A stretch of DNA of 19,394 bases. Origin: Methanosphaera sp. (lineage in GTDB: Archaea > Methanobacteriota > Methanobacteria > Methanobacteriales > Methanobacteriaceae). Position 1 is the first letter of the stretch. Each line of letters starts with the position of its first letter. Made by a program: the position numbers and the translations under genes. Below the pieces are notes generated by a model that was given only the letters and a program-made list of their open reading frames with translations, did no database searches and was not told where the DNA came from. The DNA is taken from assembly GCA_017430835.1 (NCBI GenBank), contig JAFRMD010000148.1, forward strand, positions 1 to 19,394, given 5' to 3'. Positions 8,250-15,737 of this stretch are shown piece after piece.

Positions 8250-9058
8250 ACAAACTATCTTATGCTAAAATCTTTGAAAAATCTAATGACAATAATGAGG
8301 GTATTTTCATTCCATTTCTTGTAGCTGGTGACCCGGATTATGATACATCCCTAGAAATTGCTAAATTATTAGTGGATAATGGTGCAGATGCTCTTGAAAT
8401 AGGATTTCCTTTTTCAGATCCTATTGCAGATGGCCCTAGTGTACAAAATGCAGATTTACGTGCATTTGCTAGTGGAATGAATATTGAAAAATGTTTTGAA
8501 TTCCTTAAAGAATTAAGGGAATACACTGACAAACCGTTTGGATTATTATTATACTACAACCTAGTTTACAAACATGGAATTGATGAGTTTTATAAAAAAT
8601 TAAGTGAAGTGGGAGTTAATGCAGTTCTTATTGCAGATTTACCTCCTGAAGAAGCTGATGATGCTTTGAAAGCAAGCAAAAAGTATGATTTAGAACAAAT
8701 ATTTATAGTTTCTCAAGCAACAAGTAACGAAAGATTAGAAAGCATTACAAAGATTGTTGGCGGTTTTATTTACATAGCCTCTGTAATGGGTACTACAGGA
8801 GCTAGAAGTGAAGTTGAACATGATTCTACTGATTTAATTAAGCGAATTCGAAAGCATACGGATATTCCACTATGTGTTGGATTTGGTATTTCCAAGCCAG
8901 AACACATTAAAGAAGTTTTAGATGCTGGTGCTGATGGAGCCATTGTTGGCAGTGCTTTAATTAATATTATCGCATATAATCTGGGCAATACTGATGTAAT
9001 GTTTGCAGAAATTAAGGATTACATTATAGAAATGAAAGAAGCAACGAAAGGTGAATAA
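8246..9058 (+). CDS. trpA: Tryptophan synthase alpha chain
   Basis: TrpA (270 residues) cleaves indole-3-glycerol phosphate to indole, which is channelled to TrpB. The TIM barrel shows [11 protein letters not shown], catalytic E51 ([10 protein letters not shown]) and D62 (IADGP), then [21 protein letters not shown] and the phosphate site VGFGIS with [11 protein letters not shown]. The start codon lies within the trpB stop (ATGA overlap). GGGGTGGAAGT just upstream is the ribosome site. Confidence 0.96.
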   Translation: MNKLSYAKIFEKSNDNNEGIFIPFLVAGDPDYDTSLEIAKLLVDNGADALEIGFPFSDPIADGPSVQNADLRAFASGMNIEKCFEFLKELREYTDKPFGLLLYYNLVYKHGIDEFYKKLSEVGVNAVLIADLPPEEADDALKASKKYDLEQIFIVSQATSNERLESITKIVGGFIYIASVMGTTGARSEVEHDSTDLIKRIRKHTDIPLCVGFGISKPEHIKEVLDAGADGAIVGSALINIIAYNLGNTDVMFAEIKDYIIEMKEATKGE

Positions 9059-9059
9059 A

Positions 9060-10109
9060 ATGATTATGGATGTTCTTGAAGATGTAATTGACAATAAACG
9101 TGATTTGACAGAGAATGAAGCTTATGAATGTATGGATGATTTGGTTAGTGGAGAATATCCTGATTCTGTGGTTTCATCATTTTTAACGGCACTCCGCATT
9201 AAAGGAGAAAGCATTGAAGAAATTACAGGTTTAACAAAAAGTATGAAAGATCATGCAATCCAAATAGAATACGAACCTGATGATTATCTTGCAGAAAGTT
9301 GTGGAACTGGTGGAGATACTCTTAAAACTTTTAATGTTAGTACTGTTAGTTCCATTGTTGCCAGTGCATGTGGTGCTAAAATTTCCAAACATGGAAATCG
9401 TAGCGTTAGCAGTAAATTTGGTGGTGCTGATGCTTTGGAAGCATTGGGTGTTAATATAGAATTAGAACCTGAACAAGTTATTTATTCACTTGAAAAATGT
9501 AATTTTGCTTTTATTTTTGCTCCAAAATATCATGTTGCTACAAAGAATGTTATGAAGATTCGACGTGAACTTAAAACCAGAACCATATTTAATTTATTAG
9601 GTCCCATTTCTTGTCCTAGTCCTGTTACTGCTAGAATGACTGGCATCTATGATCCTAATTTGGTTGAAAGCATTGCTCAAGTTTCCAGTAATTTGGGTGT
9701 TAAAAGGGGTATGATTGTTCACGGTTTTGATGCAGATGGAAAGCCTGCAATGGATGAAATCTCTAATGTGGGAAAGACTAAAGTAGCTTTTATTGATAAT
9801 GGAAAAATAACGGTTGAATATATTACTCCAGAAGATTTTGGTTTAGAAACTTCTAAAGCCAAAGATATCACAGCTCCTGATTCGGCCGAGGAACACATCA
9901 AAATCATACTTAACATATTAAATAATGTTACTCAAACCACCAAGGATAAGGCTAGAATGAACTTGTGCTTAATGAATGCTGCAAGTATTTTATACGTAAC
10001 CGAAAATGCGAATTCTTTAAAAGAAGGTGTTGAAATTGCTAAAAAGGCTATTGAAGATGGAAGTGCTAGAAAACAATTGGATAATATAATCAAGTATAGT
10101 AACGTATAA
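9060..10109 (+). CDS. trpD: Anthranilate phosphoribosyltransferase
   Basis: TrpD (349 residues) attaches phosphoribosyl from PRPP to anthranilate, the second pathway step, although its gene is last in the operon. Marks: CGTGGDTLKTFN (81-92), which binds PRPP; KHGNRSVSSKFGGAD (110-124); RELKTRTIFNLLGP for anthranilate; and DEISNVG with the metal-binding acidic residues. I chose ATG 9060 over GTG 9051: AAAGGTGA (9047-9054) is well spaced for 9060 and would overlap 9051. One base separates it from the trpA stop. Confidence 0.95.
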   Translation: MIMDVLEDVIDNKRDLTENEAYECMDDLVSGEYPDSVVSSFLTALRIKGESIEEITGLTKSMKDHAIQIEYEPDDYLAESCGTGGDTLKTFNVSTVSSIVASACGAKISKHGNRSVSSKFGGADALEALGVNIELEPEQVIYSLEKCNFAFIFAPKYHVATKNVMKIRRELKTRTIFNLLGPISCPSPVTARMTGIYDPNLVESIAQVSSNLGVKRGMIVHGFDADGKPAMDEISNVGKTKVAFIDNGKITVEYITPEDFGLETSKAKDITAPDSAEEHIKIILNILNNVTQTTKDKARMNLCLMNAASILYVTENANSLKEGVEIAKKAIEDGSARKQLDNIIKYSNV

Positions 10110-10156
10110 TATTTTTCTTCACCACCACAATTACTTTTTTGAAAAATTTTTTTAGC
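10110..10156 (+). terminator. T-rich terminator region after trpD
   Basis: T-runs at about 10112-10116, 10135-10140 and 10147-10153 follow the trpD stop, with no strong stem. This is the usual look of an archaeal T-tract terminator and probably ends the operon; read-through to the next gene, 92 bases away, cannot be excluded. Confidence 0.4.
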
Positions 10157-10201
10157 TCATGAGAACATAATTATAATTAATATGAGTAAATGTGATTTAA
10201 G

Positions 10202-11512
10202 ATGACTAAAATTGTAATTATAGGAGCAGGACCTGCAGGACGTTTTGCTGCAATGTATGCTGCCGAAAAAGGAAATGATGTAACTTTAATTGAAAACAGA
10301 CATATTGGTGGAAAATGTCTTAATCAAGCATGTATGGTAGTTTGTGCTTTAAGTGATATTTCTAAACACTTACTGGATGCTAGAAATTTTAATGAATTGG
10401 GCGTTATTGAATCTGAGCCAATAATTAATTATCAGAAAGCAACTTCTCTAGTTAAGGAAACTCAGAAGAAAATTAGGCACATCATAACTAATGAAACTGT
10501 TGGCACCGGTGTTGACTTTGTTAACGGTACAGCTAGTGTAAATAGTGATGAAAAAGTAGTAATTGTAAATGAGGATGATGAATATCCTTATGATAAATTA
10601 TTAATTTGTACTGGTTCAAACCCTTTTATTCCAAATATTAAAGGTGTGGAAAATGCTTTAACTTATAAGGATACTTTGAAAATTAAGGAAGTTCCTGAGA
10701 AATTAGTTATTGTTGGTGGTGGTTCTACTGCCGCAGAATATGCTGGAATTTTTTCAAGCATGGGTAGTCAAGTGGACATATTATGCAAATCACGCTTTCT
10801 TAAAATGCTAAATGATGATGAAGCTGAGCAATATATTGTATCTAAATTATTGAATAATACAATGGTACATGAAAATGTTGAAATTAAAGAGATTACAGAT
10901 ACATCAGTTATTACAAATTATGGTGAAATTGAAGGTAAAGTCTTGCTTGCTACGGGTGTAACTGCAAACTCAGACCTAGTAAAGAATATCGTAGAACTAG
11001 ATGAAAAAGGAAATATTATTGTAGATGAATATATGCAAACTTCAAATCCAGACATTTATGCTGCTGGAGACGTAATAGGTGGTATTTTATCCACGCCTGT
11101 TTCAAGAATGGAAGGAATGGCTGCAATAAAAAATATCATGGGAGAAAAGATCATCCCAGACTATTCATTAATACCATTGACTATCACATTACCATATGAT
11201 GTTAGTTATCTTAAAGGTAGCCAAGTATCTGATAGTGGCATTACGGTTACATTACCTGGTTCTGCTGGACCTGGATGCTTCTGGCATACTCTTGAAGGAA
11301 AAACAGGATTTACTAAAGAAAACATTGACCCCGATAGCAACGAGATACATAACATACTAGCTATCAGCCCTTCATCAAACATTGCATTACCCTATATGAT
11401 AAAGTGTATTAAAGATGGTAAAAAAGCTGATGAATTTGAGAATTTCCTTGAAATACACCCATCAACTGACGGTATTTTTAAGTTAACTGAATATTACAAG
11501 AGATACCTGTAA
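10202..11512 (+). CDS. Dihydrolipoamide-dehydrogenase-like flavoprotein with altered active site
   Basis: This 436-residue protein belongs to the class I pyridine nucleotide-disulfide oxidoreductases: FAD loop IGAGPAGRFAAMYA (7-20), redox pair C39/C44 in GGKCLNQAC, NAD(P)H loop VGGGSTAAEYAG (171-182), FAD site YAAGDVIGG (286-294), and a C-terminal dimer domain. Two family-defining residues differ. The lysine of CxxxxCxxxK, which contacts the flavin, is C48 (CMVVCAL). The C-terminal HPTxxE dyad reads HPSTDG (419-424), keeping His but not Glu. The dimer domain also diverges (GPGCFWHTLEG). No 2-oxoacid dehydrogenase genes are nearby, so lipoamide is unlikely to be the substrate. It faces the next gene tail to tail with a 20-base gap. 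Substrate unknown. Confidence 0.8.
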   Translation: MTKIVIIGAGPAGRFAAMYAAEKGNDVTLIENRHIGGKCLNQACMVVCALSDISKHLLDARNFNELGVIESEPIINYQKATSLVKETQKKIRHIITNETVGTGVDFVNGTASVNSDEKVVIVNEDDEYPYDKLLICTGSNPFIPNIKGVENALTYKDTLKIKEVPEKLVIVGGGSTAAEYAGIFSSMGSQVDILCKSRFLKMLNDDEAEQYIVSKLLNNTMVHENVEIKEITDTSVITNYGEIEGKVLLATGVTANSDLVKNIVELDEKGNIIVDEYMQTSNPDIYAAGDVIGGILSTPVSRMEGMAAIKNIMGEKIIPDYSLIPLTITLPYDVSYLKGSQVSDSGITVTLPGSAGPGCFWHTLEGKTGFTKENIDPDSNEIHNILAISPSSNIALPYMIKCIKDGKKADEFENFLEIHPSTDGIFKLTEYYKRYL

Positions 11513-11532
11513 AAAAAAGATTGAAAAGAAGA

Positions 11533-12588
11533 TTATTCTTTGGACATGTGATTAATTATAAAACTAGTTAAATGTTCTGGTCCATTCAATATATCTTCTG
11601 AATATTTTTTTGTTGCTTCTTTCATGGCTTCATAATTGTCTAAAGCTTGGTTAACTTTTTCTGATATGTTGTCAACATTACTTTCTACAATTGCTCCTTC
11701 AAATACTTTAGATAATCCATGATAACGTCCATATTTTACGCCCAACACGACAACAACCGGTATTTGACAAGCCAATGTTTCATGTAATGTTAAGCCATCA
11801 TCTGTGATTATTGCCAAATCTATTAAATCATACAAATCATCAATGTAGTTAATGTATCCAAGATTAATTATATTTGGATGGTCGATAATGGGATTTAATT
11901 CTTCTTTAAGGGGATCTCCTATAAGAAATATGTTTACGTTATCATTTTCTTCAGCGTATTTTCTTGCTGCTTTGGCCATGTCATCAAATAATGTTGAACC
12001 GGACGAGAATAATACTGATTTTTTGTCTGGATCGTATTTGTCTGTTAACTTATTCTTTATATTATCCTTATTTCCATTAATTACATCTGTTTTAATTGGT
12101 GAATATTGTTTTTCTACATCATATTTAGATTCAACATGTTCATGTGTAAAATATGGTGATTCAGGAAGCATTAATGTTGGATTAGTTTTTAATGATATTT
12201 TTGTATCTGTTGGTGTTGCAACTATACCAACTGATGGTACTCTTGCTAATTTTGCGGATAATGAACCTATTACTGTTCCACCACCAATAACAGCAACTAC
12301 ACCATCGGCTTTTTCTTTTTTTATTAATCTTGCCCCACTGATAATTGCTTTAATTGATTTTAATCCTGCTTTAAGTAATGATAATTTTGATGAAGCATGA
12401 CCACCAGCGGCAGGAATTGGTGATTTTAACCATTCTATATTGCGTTTTTTAAAGTAATATCCTGGTGCTGATGGATCCAATACAATTTTTGTATTGACAT
12501 CTTTGTTTTCCAAATATTGAGAAATGTTATAAGCTGTTACCGCATCTCCTCCAATTCCACGTCCAGTAACAAAAATAAGTAATTTCAT
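11533..12588 (-). CDS. MurG-like glycosyltransferase (GT28), probably pseudomurein synthesis
   Basis: The 351-residue protein has the two-lobed GT-B outline of MurG. The N-terminal loop VTGRGIGGDAVTA takes the place of MurG's GGTGGH; VAVIGGGTVIGSLSAKLARVP matches the second glycine-rich loop; the C-terminal lobe has LFSSGSTLFDDM and a nucleotide-sugar site DDGLTLHETLACQIPVVVV. MurG adds GlcNAc to a lipid-linked precursor on the inner membrane face; in pseudomurein-walled methanogens a MurG-like enzyme is thought to do the equivalent step after a MraY-like enzyme, and such a gene lies 540 bases away. I chose ATG 12588 over 12597, which would touch its own AGGT ribosome site (12598-12601). Substrate is inferred. 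Confidence 0.75.
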   Translation of the reverse strand: MKLLIFVTGRGIGGDAVTAYNISQYLENKDVNTKIVLDPSAPGYYFKKRNIEWLKSPIPAAGGHASSKLSLLKAGLKSIKAIISGARLIKKEKADGVVAVIGGGTVIGSLSAKLARVPSVGIVATPTDTKISLKTNPTLMLPESPYFTHEHVESKYDVEKQYSPIKTDVINGNKDNIKNKLTDKYDPDKKSVLFSSGSTLFDDMAKAARKYAEENDNVNIFLIGDPLKEELNPIIDHPNIINLGYINYIDDLYDLIDLAIITDDGLTLHETLACQIPVVVVLGVKYGRYHGLSKVFEGAIVESNVDNISEKVNQALDNYEAMKEATKKYSEDILNGPEHLTSFIINHMSKE

Positions 12589-12712
12589 TAAAATCATACC
12601 TGATAATTAAATGTAATAATTATTAAAAATTGTTTTTAATTAATATTATCTAAATAATTATTAATATATTAATTGAATTCGTTGAAAAAATAGTTTTTAA
12701 TAAATAAAATGA

Positions 12713-12733
12713 AAAGTAGTACGAAACTACTTT
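12713..12733 (-). terminator. Hairpin terminator after the ferredoxin gene
   Basis: A perfect 8-bp stem (AAAGTAGT 12713-12720, ACTACTTT 12726-12733) with a 5-base loop lies 25 bases past the ferredoxin stop. Reading the minus strand, T-rich sequence follows. This is the strongest small hairpin in the window. Confidence 0.6.
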
Positions 12734-12758
12734 AAAAAAATTAAAAAATAGAAAAGAA

Positions 12759-12992
12759 TTATACTGGGTTTCCTTCATCATCAAAGACTTCTATACATTC
12801 ACCAGTACAGTTATCAGCAGCTTCTTTGTATATTTCTACTTCATCGGTTTCTAATTCGTCTACTTCGTCATCTCTTGATGAACCGATTAATGTTGCTCTA
12901 TCGTCATCATCGAATGTGAATAATGTGTCGTCTAATTCTACACAATGTCCACACATTGTGCAATCATCTCTTTCTAAAATTACTTCATACAT
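12759..12992 (-). CDS. Small acidic [4Fe-4S] ferredoxin
   Basis: This 77-residue protein carries C11, C14 and C17 (CTMCGHC) and C62 near the C-terminus, the ligand set of a single [4Fe-4S] cluster as in monocluster archaeal ferredoxins. The usual Pro after the last ligand (CPV) is replaced: NCTGECIEVF, which also adds C66. About a third of residues are Asp or Glu, so the protein is very acidic. GGGAGAT (13001-13008) is the ribosome site and TTTATATA on the minus strand (13053-13046) a good TATA box, so it has its own promoter and a hairpin terminator: a single-gene unit. Partner enzymes cannot be named. Confidence 0.82.
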   Translation of the reverse strand: MYEVILERDDCTMCGHCVELDDTLFTFDDDDRATLIGSSRDDEVDELETDEVEIYKEAADNCTGECIEVFDDEGNPV

Positions 12993-13045
12993 TTTTACAT
13001 ATCTCCCTAAACTATGTATTCTAGAGTTACATATACTATAATCTA

Positions 13046-13053
13046 TATATAAA
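13046..13053 (-). promoter_or_regulatory. Ferredoxin gene TATA box
   Basis: TTTATATA on the minus strand predicts a transcript start near 13022-13025, about 30 bases before ATG 12992. The sequence immediately upstream (CCAAAACA) could serve as BRE. Confidence 0.55.
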
Positions 13054-13123
13054 TGTTTTGGTTTAAACTGTGAAAAAATAGTAATTTAAATTAAAAAATG
13101 ATTAAAAAAAAAGTTTTAAGGAA

Positions 13124-14089
13124 TTATTCTTCTAATGCTGAATCATTCCTATTTAATGACTGTTTGTTTTTTGAAACAGTTTTTCTAACTGGATTGTACA
13201 CTAATCTTCTTGCACCTAATGAAATTAAAAGAGAATTTTCGACATTAATTTGAGAATTATCTAACACTAACTTTCTTACTAGGTCACCTAATCCTCCACC
13301 AGTTAATACATCCATTACAAAATCTCCAAATGTTGGATTTTCTATATGTAAATAGTTTGTTAAATAGTAATCTAATGTTTCTCTTCTTAAATGTGCTATT
13401 AATACTGCTGTGATTATAAATAAGATTAACATGATTATAAATTCAACTGGATAGAATGCTGATGCTGGCACTATTGTTTTAGTTAATTCTGCAGATACTA
13501 ATGCAAGACATATTCCTAATGCAACACCGAAGGAATGATTTCCTATTTCTCCCATCATTATATATCCGGAATAGTCAAGTGACATGTAACCTAATGTTAT
13601 TAGTATTAATAATATTGGTATATAGTATGCTGGAGAGTTTAATATTGCCAGTATTGCAAATGATACTACGGACATTAGGATTACTGTAATACATGCTGTT
13701 CCTGGTTGCATATCGGCAATATTAAGTATTTGTACCATTAAAGCCACTAATATTGCAACTGGCCCCATGATTGTATAACCGATTATCATTACAAGGAGTA
13801 TTCCAATTCCTCTGAATAACTGTCCTACTTCCAGGTATGCTGTTAGGCGTTTACGACCTACTATATCATCTATGAATGCTGTTATCCCAATAATAGCTAT
13901 TAGATAGTTATAGGGTTGTGGGAAAAATAACAGCATGGATATAAATGGTGCTATTCCTACTGCCCTTGGAATTCCACCGCGTATGTCTTCATATAGATTC
14001 CCTTTAATTTTTGTGAATATTACTGTGAATAATATTGTTAGTATTAAGGTGAGAATGAATCCACAAATCCACATTAAATATATTTCCAT
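13124..14089 (-). CDS. MraY-like phospho-sugar prenyltransferase, probably pseudomurein synthesis
   Basis: The 321-residue protein is mostly hydrophobic with about eight to ten membrane segments. It shows the polyprenyl-phosphate transferase motifs in order: GGIPRAVGIAPF (38-49, cf. GTPTMGG), D74-D75 in AFIDDIVGRKR, N123 and D126 in ILNIADMQPG, and MMGEIGNHSFG (178-188, cf. FMGDTGSLALG), where Glu181 replaces the usual metal-binding Asp. HLRRETLDYYL (233-243) suits the late basic loop. A soluble tail of about 80 residues follows. MraY-type enzymes load a sugar phosphate onto undecaprenyl phosphate; here the product would be the lipid-linked pseudomurein precursor. TAGGTGA precedes ATG 14089. 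The role is inferred from family and the MurG-like neighbour. Confidence 0.8.
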   Translation of the reverse strand: MEIYLMWICGFILTLILTILFTVIFTKIKGNLYEDIRGGIPRAVGIAPFISMLLFFPQPYNYLIAIIGITAFIDDIVGRKRLTAYLEVGQLFRGIGILLVMIIGYTIMGPVAILVALMVQILNIADMQPGTACITVILMSVVSFAILAILNSPAYYIPILLILITLGYMSLDYSGYIMMGEIGNHSFGVALGICLALVSAELTKTIVPASAFYPVEFIIMLILFIITAVLIAHLRRETLDYYLTNYLHIENPTFGDFVMDVLTGGGLGDLVRKLVLDNSQINVENSLLISLGARRLVYNPVRKTVSKNKQSLNRNDSALEE

Positions 14090-14180
14090 ACATTCACCTA
14101 AATCTTAATTTGTTATAAATATTTATTATCTATATTTGTTATGTTATTATTTATACTGATTTTAATATAAACTTCTTTTG

Positions 14181-15236
14181 TTATATTGGATATCGTAAAA
14201 ATGATGCAATTGAACCTAGTGCTTCCAGTTGTTTTCCCGCATCGTGTTCGCTACTGATTATTTCAACACTCCCTCCCATGTTTTCGGCTGTGTTCATAAT
14301 GTTTTGTGTAGTTTTTTCTCTCACTAAGTTGTCCAATACCAGCATTTTTTCTACGGCTCCCATGTTTGCTGCTGTTTCTACTTGCTTAATGCCGTATGTT
14401 ACCATGTTGGATGATTTTCCTATTTGTTCCAGTAATCTGTTTACCTGTGATATTTCTTTTGCTATTTTTGCATCTTGTGATAGTGTTTCTATTAGTCCGT
14501 TTTTAAGTACTTCCTGTATTCCTGTGTGTCCTCCACTTCCTGTGCTTTCGAGTATTGATTTTTTGGCTAGTTCTGGGTATTTTTCTTCCAGGTAATTATA
14601 GTACCCGTTTTTTGTAAATCCTGGTCCTATGATTATTAGTTTATTTACTTTATCGTATTTATTTATTGTTTTGGTTATTTCTTCATAGTATTGATTTATT
14701 TTTTCTTGTCTGTCTTTGGCTATGTTTCTTTTTCCTGATATGTCCCCCATTATTGGTCCTATGTAGTCTATGCCATATTGTTTTATTATTCCAAGGTCTG
14801 TTGTGTTGTCTTCTATTGCGACTATGATTTCTGTTGGTCTTTTTGATTGTTGTACTGCCTGTTCGAGTCGGTCCAGTGACCATTTATTCCAGTTTTTTCT
14901 GATTTTTATGCTGTTGTTTGTCTGTACGTTTATTGTATGGTGTGATCCTAATGGTATTAGGTCTTCTGGTCCTGATTCTATTATTCCTGTGAATCTTAGC
15001 ATTCCTGTGTATTTGTGAAATGATATTTTTTCTACCCTTATTCCTAAGAAGAATGTTTTCTTTACTCCACGGTCTGCTCTTGTTTTTCCGCTGTCGTTGT
15101 CCTGTATTCTTCTTGTTGTTAGTGTTGAAACGTAATCGCCTGTTTCTACTATATGTGATAGGTGCCATAGGTCATCTATGCTTTCAGGTACTATTTCTAT
15201 TAATCCTTGTTTTTTGTCCTGTTCTTTTATTTGCAT
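14181..15236 (-). CDS. pelA: Pelota, archaeal ribosome-rescue factor
   Basis: The 351-residue protein matches archaeal pelota (Dom34): N-terminal Sm-like domain with VPESIDDLWHLSHIVETGDYV and the basic loop TRADRGVKKTFFLGIRVE; central domain with VAIEDNTTDLGII and IIGPGFTKNGYY; C-terminal eRF1-like domain ending in SSEHDAGKQLEALGSIASFL. It lacks the GGQ of release factors, as expected. With aEF1A or ABCE1 it splits stalled ribosomes. No ribosome site is visible before ATG 15236; a TATA-like stretch near 15262-15275 on the minus strand would start the mRNA almost at the ATG, so the transcript may be nearly leaderless. Codons end mostly in A/C, unlike the upstream MraY-like gene. Confidence 0.95.
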   Translation of the reverse strand: MQIKEQDKKQGLIEIVPESIDDLWHLSHIVETGDYVSTLTTRRIQDNDSGKTRADRGVKKTFFLGIRVEKISFHKYTGMLRFTGIIESGPEDLIPLGSHHTINVQTNNSIKIRKNWNKWSLDRLEQAVQQSKRPTEIIVAIEDNTTDLGIIKQYGIDYIGPIMGDISGKRNIAKDRQEKINQYYEEITKTINKYDKVNKLIIIGPGFTKNGYYNYLEEKYPELAKKSILESTGSGGHTGIQEVLKNGLIETLSQDAKIAKEISQVNRLLEQIGKSSNMVTYGIKQVETAANMGAVEKMLVLDNLVREKTTQNIMNTAENMGGSVEIISSEHDAGKQLEALGSIASFLRYPI

Positions 15237-15374
15237 ATTTAATGCTTTTGATTTTTATTGGTTTTATTTTTATGCTTAATATTGGTATTAATTATTATTT
15301 AAAAAAGTAATACTTTTATATGATTAAATACATAATTAGTAATACAAATTATAGGAGTGAAAAAATTAAAAATC

Positions 15375-15683
15375 ATGAACGACGAACAAAAAAGAAACCT
15401 GGTAAAAGCAATAGAAGAATCAGGAGAATGGGAAAGAATAGAAACAAATGTAGAAGGAGTCTATGTAGTAAAGCCACCAGAAAATAACTATAAACAAATA
15501 GTTTTCGTAGAACTAATCCCAACATCAAACGGGCAAATAATAAAAAAGAAAGGACTATACCTGAAAAACATAGAGGAATTAGAATCATTCAAGAAAATGA
15601 TAAACAATCCCAAAACCAAAGAACTTATCGAAGTAATAAGTGAATTCTATGGAATCAAGAAAATACCCAAAATTGAAATATAA
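15375..15683 (+). CDS. Small protein of unknown function before tyrA
   Basis: The 102-residue product is charged and soluble, with no signal peptide, membrane segment or cysteine. It seems to have a helix at each end (residues 1-20 and 67-95) around a beta-rich middle (VEGVYVVKPPENNYKQIVFVEL, split by loops). I do not recognise the family. Two starts are possible. GTG 15357 abuts AGGAG (15352-15356), too close. ATG 15375 is 15-18 bases from it, rather far; I prefer 15375 weakly. A TATA-like TTTTATATG at 15314-15322 would start the transcript near 15345. It lies 54 bases before tyrA on the same strand with the same A/C-ending codons, so co-transcription is plausible. Confidence 0.7.
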   Translation: MNDEQKRNLVKAIEESGEWERIETNVEGVYVVKPPENNYKQIVFVELIPTSNGQIIKKKGLYLKNIEELESFKKMINNPKTKELIEVISEFYGIKKIPKIEI

Positions 15684-15737
15684 CCTCAAAGAAATAGAAT
15701 TAATAGAAAAATAAAATATTTAAGGAGCTAAAAAAAT

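Noticed and set aside
11852..12400. 182-residue plus-strand open frame opposite the MurG-like gene
   Set aside because: The minus-strand frame has clear glycosyltransferase motifs; this one has none and no start signal.
12660..12673. Palindrome ATTAATATATTAAT upstream of the MurG-like gene
   Set aside because: Pure A/T palindromes are expected by chance in this composition and it is not at a clear promoter position.
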